From NCBI GenBank assembly GCA_910584195.1, contig CAJTYV010000027.1, positions 1 through 41,598 of the forward strand: DNA of 41,598 nt, in the 5' to 3' direction. The notes under the pieces are model-generated. The model made no database searches. It was not told where the DNA came from and saw only the letters and a program-made list of their open reading frames with translations. A program made the position numbers and the translations under genes. Source of the DNA: an uncultured Ruminococcus sp. GTDB lineage: Bacteria; Bacillota; Clostridia; Oscillospirales; Ruminococcaceae. This document shows positions 16,697-24,338 of this stretch, in pieces. The stretch's first letter is position 1. Each line of letters opens with the position of its first letter.

Positions 16697-17998
16697 ATGT
16701 CTGATTTATTGTCGGAAATATTAATTTTATTTTTTGAAGTGTTATGCAGTAAAATATTCTATGAAACATTTGGAAAGGTACGAAAAAAAGGATGGATCAA
16801 CATTGCTCAGTTGATATTATTGGAAAGCAGCGTACTTTTAGCTGTAAGGGCATTGTCAGGTATTTTTATATTAAAACAGATTGTTGTAGTTTCAATCTAT
16901 GCTTTATTTATGTTTTGGCATGTTAAAATTAGCATACGCAAATCATTTACATTAGCATTGCTGTATCAAGCAATCTTGTTATCAACAGATTATTTAGCAT
17001 ACGCTATTAACAATGAGCTTTGTTTAGGCAGTGAGACAATAGGGAAACAATATAATTTGGAGAATGTGCTAGTCATTCTGCTTGCAAAGGCAATTGTATT
17101 TTTGTGTGTTCTTATAAAAAAAAAGCAGTTAGGAGATAAATCTACAGATATACTTGTTGACACAGATTGGCTGAAATTACTGATTTTTCCGATATTTACG
17201 ATTATAATAATAACATCTATGCTTTCTTTCTTTAAATATGTGGAAACATCGGAGCAGACGATGTTATTATTCATAGGCGCATTTGGCATGATTGGTATGA
17301 ATATAGTAGTGTTTTATTTAATCAATGATATTGTGGAGAGGGAAACACAGCTATATGAAAATAGGATTTTTCAGCTTCAAGCTAAAAATCAGGCAGAAAA
17401 GTATCAATCAATATCGGAAAACTTTGATAGGCAGAAAAAAAGAACACATGAATATAAGAACCAGATTGAATGTATAGAATCCTTGTTGGAGAAAAAACAG
17501 TATTCAAAATTAGAGGAGTATGTAAAGGGAATATGCGGTAAACTGGATAAGGAATTGGATGCTATTGATACTAATAATGTAATAGTCAATGCAATTTTAA
17601 ATACGAAGTATCAGGAGGCAGATGAAAACGGGATCGTGTTTGTATTACGGGTAAACGATTTGTCGGAGTTGAGGATTGCTGACGAAGATATAGTTACAAT
17701 ATTATCTAATCTGCTGAATAATGCGCTTGAGGCATGTAGAAAGTGCGATAGTAGCAGAAGAATATTAAAATTGAAATTTGTTAATGAAGATGGCATGATA
17801 AAAATAGGGGTTAGAAATACATTTAACAATCCTATTCTTTATGAGAATGGAGAAATAAAATCTACAAAAATGTTGCAGACAGAGGACCACGGAGTGGGAA
17901 TTAAAAATATCATAGAAGTTATTGAGAAGTATGATGGTTCCTATGTTATAAAAGATGATAATCAAGAGTTCTACTTTTCAATTATCATTCCGGATTGA
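16697..17998 (+). CDS. AgrC-like sensor histidine kinase (agr system 1)
   Basis: A 433-residue membrane kinase. The N-terminal ~215 residues form about six hydrophobic segments, as in AgrC peptide receptors. A coiled linker follows, then a phospho-acceptor His251 in RTHEYKNQI, an N-box LLNNALEAC and a G-box DHGVGIKNI of the HPK10-type catalytic domain. The family detects a cyclic autoinducer peptide outside the cell and phosphorylates its LytTR partner, encoded immediately upstream. Usually agrB and agrD are adjacent; here they lie 4 kb downstream (21954), with the first Cys-rich peptide cluster inserted between. The gene ends at a terminator. Confidence 0.92.
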   Translation: MSDLLSEILILFFEVLCSKIFYETFGKVRKKGWINIAQLILLESSVLLAVRALSGIFILKQIVVVSIYALFMFWHVKISIRKSFTLALLYQAILLSTDYLAYAINNELCLGSETIGKQYNLENVLVILLAKAIVFLCVLIKKKQLGDKSTDILVDTDWLKLLIFPIFTIIIITSMLSFFKYVETSEQTMLLFIGAFGMIGMNIVVFYLINDIVERETQLYENRIFQLQAKNQAEKYQSISENFDRQKKRTHEYKNQIECIESLLEKKQYSKLEEYVKGICGKLDKELDAIDTNNVIVNAILNTKYQEADENGIVFVLRVNDLSELRIADEDIVTILSNLLNNALEACRKCDSSRRILKLKFVNEDGMIKIGVRNTFNNPILYENGEIKSTKMLQTEDHGVGIKNIIEVIEKYDGSYVIKDDNQEFYFSIIIPD

Positions 17999-17999
17999 T

Positions 18000-18046
18000 A
18001 AAAAGCATCTTATAAAGTCAGATTGACAGTATGGGATGCTTTTTTC
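18000..18046 (+). terminator. Terminator after the agr sensor operon
   Basis: aaaagcatc (18001-18009) pairs with gatgctttt (18035-18043) and continues into a T-run. The next operator starts 5 bp later. Confidence 0.8.
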
Positions 18047-18050
18047 ATGT

Positions 18051-18116
18051 CATTTTCTGCAATAAGCGGTCACTTTCTGCAAAGCATATTGCAATCTTTT
18101 TTATTATGTATAAAAT
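18051..18116 (+). promoter_or_regulatory. LytTR-type operator and promoter, site 5
   Basis: cattttctgc (18051-18060) and cactttctgc (18071-18080), 20 bp apart. A -35-like ttgcaa (18089-18094) and -10-like taaaat (18111-18116) follow at the same offsets as at other sites. It controls the first Cys-rich peptide operon. Confidence 0.82.
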
Positions 18117-18144
18117 TAAAATATATATCAAAGGAGGTTGTAGC

Positions 18145-18729
18145 ATGGGTGTTGATTCTATATTAGGTAATTTTTCTGTTCAGACACAGAACGTTAAAAG
18201 GTCTACATCAGGAGTAGCAGGTACTAATCAAGCACAGCAGATATCAGAGACTGAGAAATTGGAAATCTTTAAGAAAGAGATTTGGAAAGAAATAGATTCT
18301 ATGTCGTGGGGATCAAATATTTCTGTACAAATAACAGATAGTGCATTTGAAAAGATGATGGTGGATAAAGAGTTTAAAAACAAGATGATGAATATCATCA
18401 GAGAAGATGCCCGTGGATCAAATATGATGTGCGGTGGGACTCTAATACAAATTGATGAAAATGGGTATAAAGGTTATTCTTATATGCAGGATCATGCAAA
18501 AGAGGCAGGGAGAGCATTTGATGCCCACTCTAAGGACAAGGATAGCTTTTATGCGAAAAAATGTAAAAAGGATGAGTTAAATGAACTTTGGGAGAAAGAG
18601 AGATTAAAGAAACGTCAACAGCAGGAAAAAATTGATGATGAGTATTTGGAAAGTTTGCGTCTGAAAGAGATATTTCATCATAAAGAAGAAGTTGCAAAAT
18701 TGTATGAGGAAAAAACGGTCAAAATGTAA
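18145..18729 (+). CDS. Signal-less operon-leading protein of peptide cluster 1 (194 aa)
   Basis: The ATG at 18145 follows aaggagg; an upstream extension of the frame would overlap the promoter. The N-terminus is Ser/Gln/Thr/Asn-rich. A central domain (about 60-130) contains SNISVQITDSAFEKMM and a NMIREDARGSNMMCGGT-type segment, and a highly charged Lys/Glu/Arg/Gln C-terminal helix completes it. This resembles DUF6033-type proteins that are abundant in Lachnospiraceae; the name is from memory. The protein at 26230 occupies the same place in peptide cluster 2 and has the same disordered start and charged helical tail. It may be a co-secreted or chaperone-like partner of the peptide; no activity can be read from the sequence. 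Confidence 0.6.
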   Translation: MGVDSILGNFSVQTQNVKRSTSGVAGTNQAQQISETEKLEIFKKEIWKEIDSMSWGSNISVQITDSAFEKMMVDKEFKNKMMNIIREDARGSNMMCGGTLIQIDENGYKGYSYMQDHAKEAGRAFDAHSKDKDSFYAKKCKKDELNELWEKERLKKRQQQEKIDDEYLESLRLKEIFHHKEEVAKLYEEKTVKM

Positions 18730-18791
18730 TGTATATGTAATTACCATAATTAGGTAAATTATATAAATATATTAGGAAAGGAGGAATGAGC

Positions 18792-18986
18792 ATGAAAAGA
18801 ACATTAGGAAAGAAAAACAGTGTACAGGATGGTACGCTGGTGGCTTTTGCTAATTGTAGTTGTGATTCAATGTGTAGCATTTTGGGATGTGACTGCAGTA
18901 CAAGCGATACAGCAAGCAATACCTTAAGATTGCAGAATTATTCTAAGCTGTTGACAAAAGCAATCTCAGGAACATGGGCATATTAA
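18792..18986 (+). CDS. Cys-rich peptide precursor 1 (CLI_3235/Clo7bot-like RiPP)
   Basis: A 64-residue precursor. It has a short basic leader (MKRTLGKKNSVQDGTLVAFA), then a core with five Cys (NCSCDSMCSILGCDC) and a Ser/Thr/Asn-rich tail ending SGTWAY. The ATG at 18792 lies 7 bp from ggagg; the in-frame ATG at 18786 is too close to it. The LGKK-x5-GTLVAFA leader is shared with the precursor at 27025, and each gene is followed by a radical SAM/SPASM enzyme. This combination matches the CLI_3235-type bacteriocin precursors and their CcpM maturases as I recall them. The likely fate is thioether or other Cys-based crosslinking, leader removal and export. Activity is unknown. Confidence 0.82.
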   Translation: MKRTLGKKNSVQDGTLVAFANCSCDSMCSILGCDCSTSDTASNTLRLQNYSKLLTKAISGTWAY

Positions 18987-19011
18987 AGTTAAGAGCAACA
19001 CGGCATATGAG

Positions 19012-19038
19012 GGTGGGCAGTACTATGTATTGTCCACC
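19012..19038 (+). other. Hairpin between precursor 1 and its maturase gene
   Basis: ggtgggcagt pairs with attgtccacc including G-U pairs, around a short loop. There is no T-run. It may damp read-through or protect the abundant precursor message, comparable to the terminators at the same place in cluster 2. Confidence 0.45.
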
Positions 19039-19065
19039 TAATATTATAAGGAAAGTTGGATTAAG

Positions 19066-20472
19066 ATGAATGATAAAATTCCATTTGTAAAATTGTTTCA
19101 GACACTAGATAATTGTTATTTTTTTGATGTAAATAGCAATTCAATAGTGCGTATTAATGAGACTGCATTTCATAAGATAGAGAGTTTAATTGCAGGGAAT
19201 GATACTTTGAATCAGGATATAGATATTGTGAGACTAAAAAAACGTGGATATTTAAAAGCTAATAATGATAATATTATAGTAGAACATTCAGCATTAAATA
19301 CAGTTAGCGAATATATGAATGGTAATATAAGACAGCTTATTTTGCAGGTTACACAGAATTGTAATTTGAGATGTAAGTATTGTGTTTATTCTGGTTCATA
19401 TGTCAATCGAACTCATACAAAAAAGAGAATGAGCTTTGAAATCGCAAAGCAGGCAGTGGATTTTTATTTTGCACATAATATAAATAAAGATGCAGGTGTA
19501 ATTAGTTTTTACGGCGGAGAACCTTTGTTGGAAATGGATCTTATCAAGAAAGTTGTTGCTTATAGTGAAAAGTTATATGAGGGGAAAGAATTGAGGTTTA
19601 ATATGACTTCAAATGCTACTTTATTAACGGATGAAATAGCAGATTTTTTATATGAGCATAATTTTAATCTTACAATTAGTTTGGATGGTCCTGAAGAAGT
19701 ACATAACCAAAGCAGAGTATTTGCAGACAGTAAAACAGGTACTTTTCATTGTATTATAAAAAATTTGGAGAAAATGATAGATCGATATCCAGATTTTATT
19801 TCCAATATAAGTTTTAATGCTGTGCTAGATATATCGAATGATTTTAAATGCAGTAGTAATTTTTTTACATATAATTTTATGAAAGATACAGTCGTTGGTG
19901 CAACAACACTAAATGAAAATGGTAACAAACAAGAAATTCAGTATAGTGAGATGTTTGATATAAATTATCGGTATGAATTGTTTAAATGCTATTTAAAGTA
20001 TATTGGAAGATTAGATAAAAAGTTTGCCTCCAAAATAGTAGATAGTCAAGTGGGATCGTTAAAACAAGAAATACATGAAAAAATAAAAGCTCCATATAGC
20101 CGGGGAAAAACATGCCATCCATCAGGACCATGCATAGCTGGAGCAGTAAGGTTGTTTGTGACAGTTGAAGGGGTTTTTTATCCTTGCGAAAGAGTAAGTG
20201 AAACTTGTAGCGCATATGTTATAGGTAATTTGCAGGACGGATTTGATATAGAAAAAATAAAAAGTTTATTAAATATAGGTGCATTAACATCTGAACAATG
20301 TAAAAATTGTTGGGCAATAGAGTACTGTAATTCATGTGCATCTGGCATAGATGATGGAGATAAACTGTGTCCGGAAAAACGATTGGCACGATGTAAAGAT
20401 ATCAAAAAAGGGTGTGAGTTAAGAATGATTGAATATTGTACATTGAGAGAAATGGGGTGTAGTTTTGAATAG
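19066..20472 (+). CDS. Radical SAM/SPASM peptide maturase 1 (CcpM-type)
   Basis: A 468-residue enzyme. The N-terminal ~85 residues resemble a PqqD-type RiPP recognition element (FVKLFQTLDNCYFFDVNSNS). The radical SAM core has the [4Fe-4S] motif Cys99-x3-Cys103-x2-Cys106 (CNLRCKYC) and a GGEP motif (FYGGEPLLE). The SPASM region contains CHPSGPCIAG, FYPCERV and CKNCWAIEYCNSC, which would ligate auxiliary clusters. The family uses SAM-derived radicals to modify Cys-containing precursors; here the substrate is presumably the peptide encoded just upstream. The next gene starts within its last codons, so the operon is tightly coupled. A close paralog lies at 27353. Confidence 0.9.
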   Translation: MNDKIPFVKLFQTLDNCYFFDVNSNSIVRINETAFHKIESLIAGNDTLNQDIDIVRLKKRGYLKANNDNIIVEHSALNTVSEYMNGNIRQLILQVTQNCNLRCKYCVYSGSYVNRTHTKKRMSFEIAKQAVDFYFAHNINKDAGVISFYGGEPLLEMDLIKKVVAYSEKLYEGKELRFNMTSNATLLTDEIADFLYEHNFNLTISLDGPEEVHNQSRVFADSKTGTFHCIIKNLEKMIDRYPDFISNISFNAVLDISNDFKCSSNFFTYNFMKDTVVGATTLNENGNKQEIQYSEMFDINYRYELFKCYLKYIGRLDKKFASKIVDSQVGSLKQEIHEKIKAPYSRGKTCHPSGPCIAGAVRLFVTVEGVFYPCERVSETCSAYVIGNLQDGFDIEKIKSLLNIGALTSEQCKNCWAIEYCNSCASGIDDGDKLCPEKRLARCKDIKKGCELRMIEYCTLREMGCSFE

Positions 20473-21565
20473 AATTGCAGTATTTCCATATGATGAGAAT
20501 TTTTATCCTTTTTTAAAATATTCTGAAAATATGATTGGTTTTGAAATAAGTAAGGTATTTAGCGTTCGTGGTTGGGGGTATGTTGGAAAAAAGATATTTG
20601 ATGTTTCGGATGAGATATCAAGAAATATGCTTGTGGAAGATATATCTGAGAAAATGGATGTAGAGGAATTTGATATTTTTCTACTAGCTGAACCAGAGCA
20701 TTATGTAGATGAAAATTACATAATTCAAATAATAGATAGAATAGCTCGAATGAATAAAACAATTTGGATTTTTAAAAGATTGTCCGATGAGTTAATTGTT
20801 AAAGTAAATACTATCTGTAAACAGAATAGAGTTGAAGTAAAAATTTTTTCAAGTATGATGGAAAGTGTTACTTTTGATGGAGAAGAAATCTTGTATGATA
20901 TTAGTACACCTATTATAGCAGTTGCCGGTATGGGGGAAAAAACTAACAAAATGGAGCTGCAAATAGATTTGGCTATTTCGTTACAAAAAGACAAGTATAA
21001 AATTGTATGGATATCCAGTAGAAATGAAGCTGTTTTGTATAGTGGTCAGAGATTTCCAGAGTTTATGTACGATGAGGGAGTATCAGAAAAGAAAAAAATC
21101 TTAATGTATAATCATTATTTAAAATGGATTGAACAGTCTGAAAAGCCGGATGTAATATTAGTTGGTATTCCAGGAGGGATAATGCCGGATAGCAAAAAAC
21201 AAGTGGGATATTTTGGGATAACTTCCTATGAGGTTTTAAACGCAATAAATCCTGATTACTTTATCATGTCACTCTATGGTAATACTTTAGGGAAAAACTA
21301 TTTAGATGAGCTGCGTAATGTGATGAAGTATAAGTTTAATGTAGAAGTGGATAGTTTTTATGTTGGCAATGCAGAACAAGATGCGTATTCATTGGATAAA
21401 CTGACACCAATTGAATATATACATTTAGGGCAATTAGTGGTAGATAAAAGGGTAAAGGATGTAGATTATACAGAAATACCAATATATACTTGTAGCACTA
21501 TTTCGCAACTATACAAAAACATGATTGAGAGATTAGGAGAATATGATGATTTTCAATCATTGTGA
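20465..21565 (+). CDS. TIGR04066-like peptide maturation system protein 1
   Basis: 366 residues starting at a TTG that overlaps the maturase stop, with ggggtg upstream. The N-terminus (NRIAVFPYDENFYPFLKYSE) matches the paralog at 28819 (LGVYPFEESFIPILRYKE). The second half has a Rossmann or P-loop-like layout: TPIIAVAGMGEKTNKMELQ, then KPDVILVGIPGG, then a NPDYFIMSLYGN-type strand. The loop GMGEKTNK resembles a degraded Walker A. This is the family I know as TIGR04066, found beside CcpM-type radical SAM enzymes; its biochemical role is unknown. The C-terminal half of the protease at 22905 looks related. Confidence 0.8.
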   Translation: MNRIAVFPYDENFYPFLKYSENMIGFEISKVFSVRGWGYVGKKIFDVSDEISRNMLVEDISEKMDVEEFDIFLLAEPEHYVDENYIIQIIDRIARMNKTIWIFKRLSDELIVKVNTICKQNRVEVKIFSSMMESVTFDGEEILYDISTPIIAVAGMGEKTNKMELQIDLAISLQKDKYKIVWISSRNEAVLYSGQRFPEFMYDEGVSEKKKILMYNHYLKWIEQSEKPDVILVGIPGGIMPDSKKQVGYFGITSYEVLNAINPDYFIMSLYGNTLGKNYLDELRNVMKYKFNVEVDSFYVGNAEQDAYSLDKLTPIEYIHLGQLVVDKRVKDVDYTEIPIYTCSTISQLYKNMIERLGEYDDFQSL

Positions 21566-21577
21566 ATGGAGGCTAAA

Positions 21578-21832
21578 ATGGAAGAAAAGATTAAAGAAAT
21601 GATCAAGGCAACACTAAATGTAAATATAGACAATATGACAGAGGAAGATAAAGATTATCCGCTTTTATCTAAAAAATTTGATGTGATGCCATATCAAATG
21701 CTTGTTTTTTTTACAAGAGTTGAGAAAGAGTTTAGTATAAAGATTCCTGATGAAACAATAACAGAAGGAAAATTTAATTCATATAATGATATTTCAAAAA
21801 TAATAATAGATTTAGTTAAAGAAAAAATATAG
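21578..21832 (+). CDS. ACP-like peptide maturation protein 1, no phosphopantetheine serine
   Basis: 84 residues with the length and helix pattern of an acyl carrier protein: an N-terminal helix (MEEKIKEMIKATLNV), a long loop, a second helix (YQMLVFFTRVEKEFSIKIPD, compared with the ACP helix II pattern ending FDIEIPD) and a final helix. The Asp-Ser-Leu prosthetic-group motif is replaced by DVMPYQ, so no carrier Ser is present. This matches the acyl-carrier-related proteins of CcpM peptide systems. It may be a docking protein rather than a carrier. The ATG at 21578 lies 5 bp from ggagg. It is the last gene before operator site 6. Confidence 0.78.
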   Translation: MEEKIKEMIKATLNVNIDNMTEEDKDYPLLSKKFDVMPYQMLVFFTRVEKEFSIKIPDETITEGKFNSYNDISKIIIDLVKEKI

Positions 21833-21861
21833 GTGATGGAAAATATAAAGTTTTGCTGTAC

Positions 21862-21928
21862 CATTTTCTGCTTAAATGTGTCCACTTTCTGCAAAATGTA
21901 TTGTTTTATTTGTGATTTTCTTTATACT
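21862..21928 (+). promoter_or_regulatory. LytTR-type operator and promoter, site 6 (agrBD)
   Basis: cattttctgc (21862-21871) and cactttctgc (21883-21892) are spaced 21 bp, one more than the others. -35-like ttgttt (21901-21906), 16 bp, then -10-like tatact (21923-21928). Its position before agrB implies positive feedback on autoinducer production. Confidence 0.82.
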
Positions 21929-21953
21929 TAATAGAAAGGAGAGGCACAAAAAT

Positions 21954-22541
21954 ATGATAGAAAAGATGGTATTGAATGTAGTAAATCTAATGGAAACAAA
22001 AAAAATAATAGAAAAGTCTAACAGTGAATATTATGAATATGCTTTGGTATCATTAGCAGAACGTATAATAGCAGTTGGAACTATGCTGGCTATTGGTATA
22101 CTTTTTGAGCAGTTCATACCGACAATTATTTTTCTTGTTTTTTTTCTTTCTTTAAGAAAACGAACGGGAGGTTATCATGCAGATAAATTCTGGCAGTGCT
22201 ATCTTGTGACAATCATAACTTATATCGGGGTTATCAAAGTAGCTGTGGCACTTTCTGAAAAGTCCTCTGTTGCTATGTATGCGATATTGGTTCTTGCAGT
22301 GCTTATTATTGAGGTTATAGGAACGGTAAACCATCCAAACATTGATCTTGATAAGGGAGAATTGAGGGAAACTAAAAGAGCAGCCAGATTACTTGTATTG
22401 ATGGAGGCGGCAATAATTGCAATGTTGGTTGCTTTAGGAATTAATCAATTATATGTAAGTTATATGTCAATAGCTATTATTTTGTGTTCATCCTTGATGT
22501 GCTTAGCAAAAATATTAAAACAGGAGGTAAAGGTAAAATGA
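21954..22541 (+). CDS. agrB: AgrB-like autoinducer-processing membrane protease (system 1)
   Basis: 195 residues starting at the ATG preceded by aggagagg. It shows the AgrB signature RKRTGGYHA with catalytic His75 and Cys82 in QCYL, a conserved VNHPN motif after the third hydrophobic segment, and about five or six membrane helices. AgrB cleaves the C-terminal tail of AgrD and forms a thiolactone ring on the peptide during export. agrD overlaps its stop by 4 bp (ATGA), so the pair is translationally coupled. The matching receptor and regulator are probably those at 15971-17998, given shared orientation and neighbourhood, though pairing with system 2 cannot be excluded. Confidence 0.93.
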   Translation: MIEKMVLNVVNLMETKKIIEKSNSEYYEYALVSLAERIIAVGTMLAIGILFEQFIPTIIFLVFFLSLRKRTGGYHADKFWQCYLVTIITYIGVIKVAVALSEKSSVAMYAILVLAVLIIEVIGTVNHPNIDLDKGELRETKRAARLLVLMEAAIIAMLVALGINQLYVSYMSIAIILCSSLMCLAKILKQEVKVK

Positions 22542-22684
22542 GAAATGCAGAAAAATTAACAGACACGATCTTGAAGGCAGTGGAGAAGGTTGCTCGGAAT
22601 GAAGTGGAAAAGAACGTGCTTGGCGGAGCGCCTAAATGTTCAGCGATTTATCATCAACCGAAAAGACCAAAGAAAACTAAATAA
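22538..22684 (+). CDS. agrD: AgrD-like cyclic peptide autoinducer precursor (system 1)
   Basis: 48 residues: an amphipathic N-terminal helix (AEKLTDTILKAVEKVARNEV), a GGAPK turn, then Cys34 in CSAIY followed by HQPKRPKKTK. Alignment with the second AgrD (CMYCL-HQPKQP) places the tail boundary before HQPK. The likely ring is the five residues CSAIY, with an N-terminal extension of unknown length. The basic tail is unusual compared with the acidic tail of staphylococcal AgrD. The ring prediction is inference from this two-sequence comparison and the 5-residue ring typical of the family. Confidence 0.9.
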   Translation: MRNAEKLTDTILKAVEKVARNEVEKNVLGGAPKCSAIYHQPKRPKKTK

Positions 22685-22731
22685 TGGATGTATTGTTGTG
22701 TATAAGTCAGCATATGCGCAATGAATTTTGT

Positions 22732-22775
22732 GGGCTGCGGCACTAAGCAATTAGTGCGCAGTCCGTTTGTTTTGA
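22732..22775 (+). terminator. Imperfect terminator after agrD
   Basis: ggctgcggcactaa and ttagtgcgcagtcc form a stem with one bulge per arm and a GCAA loop, followed by gtttgtttt. It probably reduces, rather than abolishes, read-through into the protease and exporter genes. A weak promoter-like pair (ttgtaa 22812-22817, taaaat 22836-22841) lies further on. Confidence 0.65.
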
Positions 22776-22904
22776 AGAATTATATTATTAAAAATATTTG
22801 TGTGGTTGATTTTGTAACGAATTAAAAATGAGTGGTAAAATATGAAATTGTAGAAAAAGGAAATGTATGGATAAGCAGAAGAATTGCATAATCTGAGGTA
22901 TGTC

Positions 22905-24338
22905 ATGGATAAAGGGATTAGGATTGCGATTATAGATAATGGAATTAATGAGCTTTTCTTAAAAAAAGGGATAGAAAAAAGTATTGCTATTGATGAAAAT
23001 GGTATTTGTATAGCCGATACAAAAGATATAGATCAGCAGCAATTCCAACATGGAACAAATTGTGCAATGATACTGGAGAAATATTGTTCAGATTGTCAGT
23101 TGATTAGCATAAGAATTTTGGACGAGAATGGGAAGGGTGCAATTAAAAGCATATATCCAGCATTAAAATGGTGCTATAAAAATGAAGTCCGTTTGGTTAA
23201 TTTAAGTTTAGGAACAGTAGATTTTAGAGATTGTGAAAAGTTAAGATGCCTGATTAACAAATATGTCACAAAAGGCATGATTATAATAGCTGCAACTGCC
23301 AATTCTGGTTTTGTGTCATACCCGGCAAGTTTTACGAATGTAATTGGCGTGGCAACTACAGATAGTCCGTTGGACTATTGTAAAGATTATATGCAGATGG
23401 GTATAGATACTGTTGTACCATCTGTACATACTATTAAAGTTTGTGATACGGAATTGAACACATCATTGAGTAACAGTTATGCAGCTCCATATATAAGTGC
23501 ATTGATTGCTAATAAGTTAAAAGAAGATAGCACGTTTGAAATAAAGAAGTTAAAGACATATGCGAGTGAGCAAAGCCAACTGCGTATAGTTAAGGGAATA
23601 TTTGAGCCGGACTGGGTTTACAGAGCGTATGTATTGGGTATAAGAACAATAAGCAGAGCAAAGTATTATTTTGAAACAGTTGTGGGAAAATTTGAAGAAG
23701 TGCAGGAAGAAATAGATACTATTATAGCATTTTCAATGTCCGATTTGGAAAAATTGCAAGTAGGGAATAAGAATTTAATATATATCGGTAAAGAGGATAT
23801 TCATAAAATAAATGTGCAGGGATTCTTTTGGAGTAGGAAAACCAGACAACAACAGATTGTAAATAACCATTATCGGGGAAACGGTCTTGATGTACCAGTA
23901 GTGATATTGGCAATAGAAACTGCAATAGATAGTTTTTATATACTTACTGAATTAAAGAAGGCGTTTGCCGATGGTGGCTATAACGCATATACAATTGGAA
24001 TGGAGCCGGAATGTGTACTGTATGGGTTAGAGTATATGCCGGAGCCTGTTACAGATCATGAAGCATGGAAGAAATTTATAGAAAGTCAAGTTTTTTATAA
24101 ACAAAGTGATTTGGTTATATGGTGCGTTCCATTGGAAGATAGGGATAAATTTTTGAAAGTATATTCTGATTGTGATGTAGAGATTAGCCTTTGCAATGAG
24201 GGAGAGAATATATTGGCTAAGTTTTCTTTTGAGGGGGGAAAGGTTGAGAAAAAAATATCACAACTGATTGACAGGAAAGATGTTGAGGAAATATATCATA
24301 CTATAGAAACGAAGCTGACGGAGGATGAAGATGGATAA
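22905..24338 (+). CDS. Subtilisin-like (S8) protease with a TIGR04066-like C-terminal domain
   Basis: 477 residues. The S8 catalytic residues are readable as Asp11 (IAIIDNGIN), His49 (FQHGTNCA), oxyanion Asn133 (ATANSGFV) and Ser191 (SNSYAAP, where the family usually has GTSxAxP). There is no signal peptide or propeptide, so it probably acts in the cytoplasm. The C-terminal ~230 residues contain VPVVILAIETAIDSFYILTE and SDLVIWCVPLE, which parallel the second half of the TIGR04066-like proteins here. Its gene runs into the ABC exporter (8-bp overlap), and that exporter lacks a peptidase domain, so it is the best candidate leader peptidase for the Cys-rich peptides. The start follows gaggt; a tiny ORF at 22867-22896 precedes it. 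Confidence 0.82.
   Translation: MDKGIRIAIIDNGINELFLKKGIEKSIAIDENGICIADTKDIDQQQFQHGTNCAMILEKYCSDCQLISIRILDENGKGAIKSIYPALKWCYKNEVRLVNLSLGTVDFRDCEKLRCLINKYVTKGMIIIAATANSGFVSYPASFTNVIGVATTDSPLDYCKDYMQMGIDTVVPSVHTIKVCDTELNTSLSNSYAAPYISALIANKLKEDSTFEIKKLKTYASEQSQLRIVKGIFEPDWVYRAYVLGIRTISRAKYYFETVVGKFEEVQEEIDTIIAFSMSDLEKLQVGNKNLIYIGKEDIHKINVQGFFWSRKTRQQQIVNNHYRGNGLDVPVVILAIETAIDSFYILTELKKAFADGGYNAYTIGMEPECVLYGLEYMPEPVTDHEAWKKFIESQVFYKQSDLVIWCVPLEDRDKFLKVYSDCDVEISLCNEGENILAKFSFEGGKVEKKISQLIDRKDVEEIYHTIETKLTEDEDG

Noticed and set aside
22867..22896. Nine-codon ORF with aaaggaaat upstream, just before the S8 protease
   Set aside because: Too short to support as a gene; it may be a leader peptide, but there is no pause or attenuation structure to back that.
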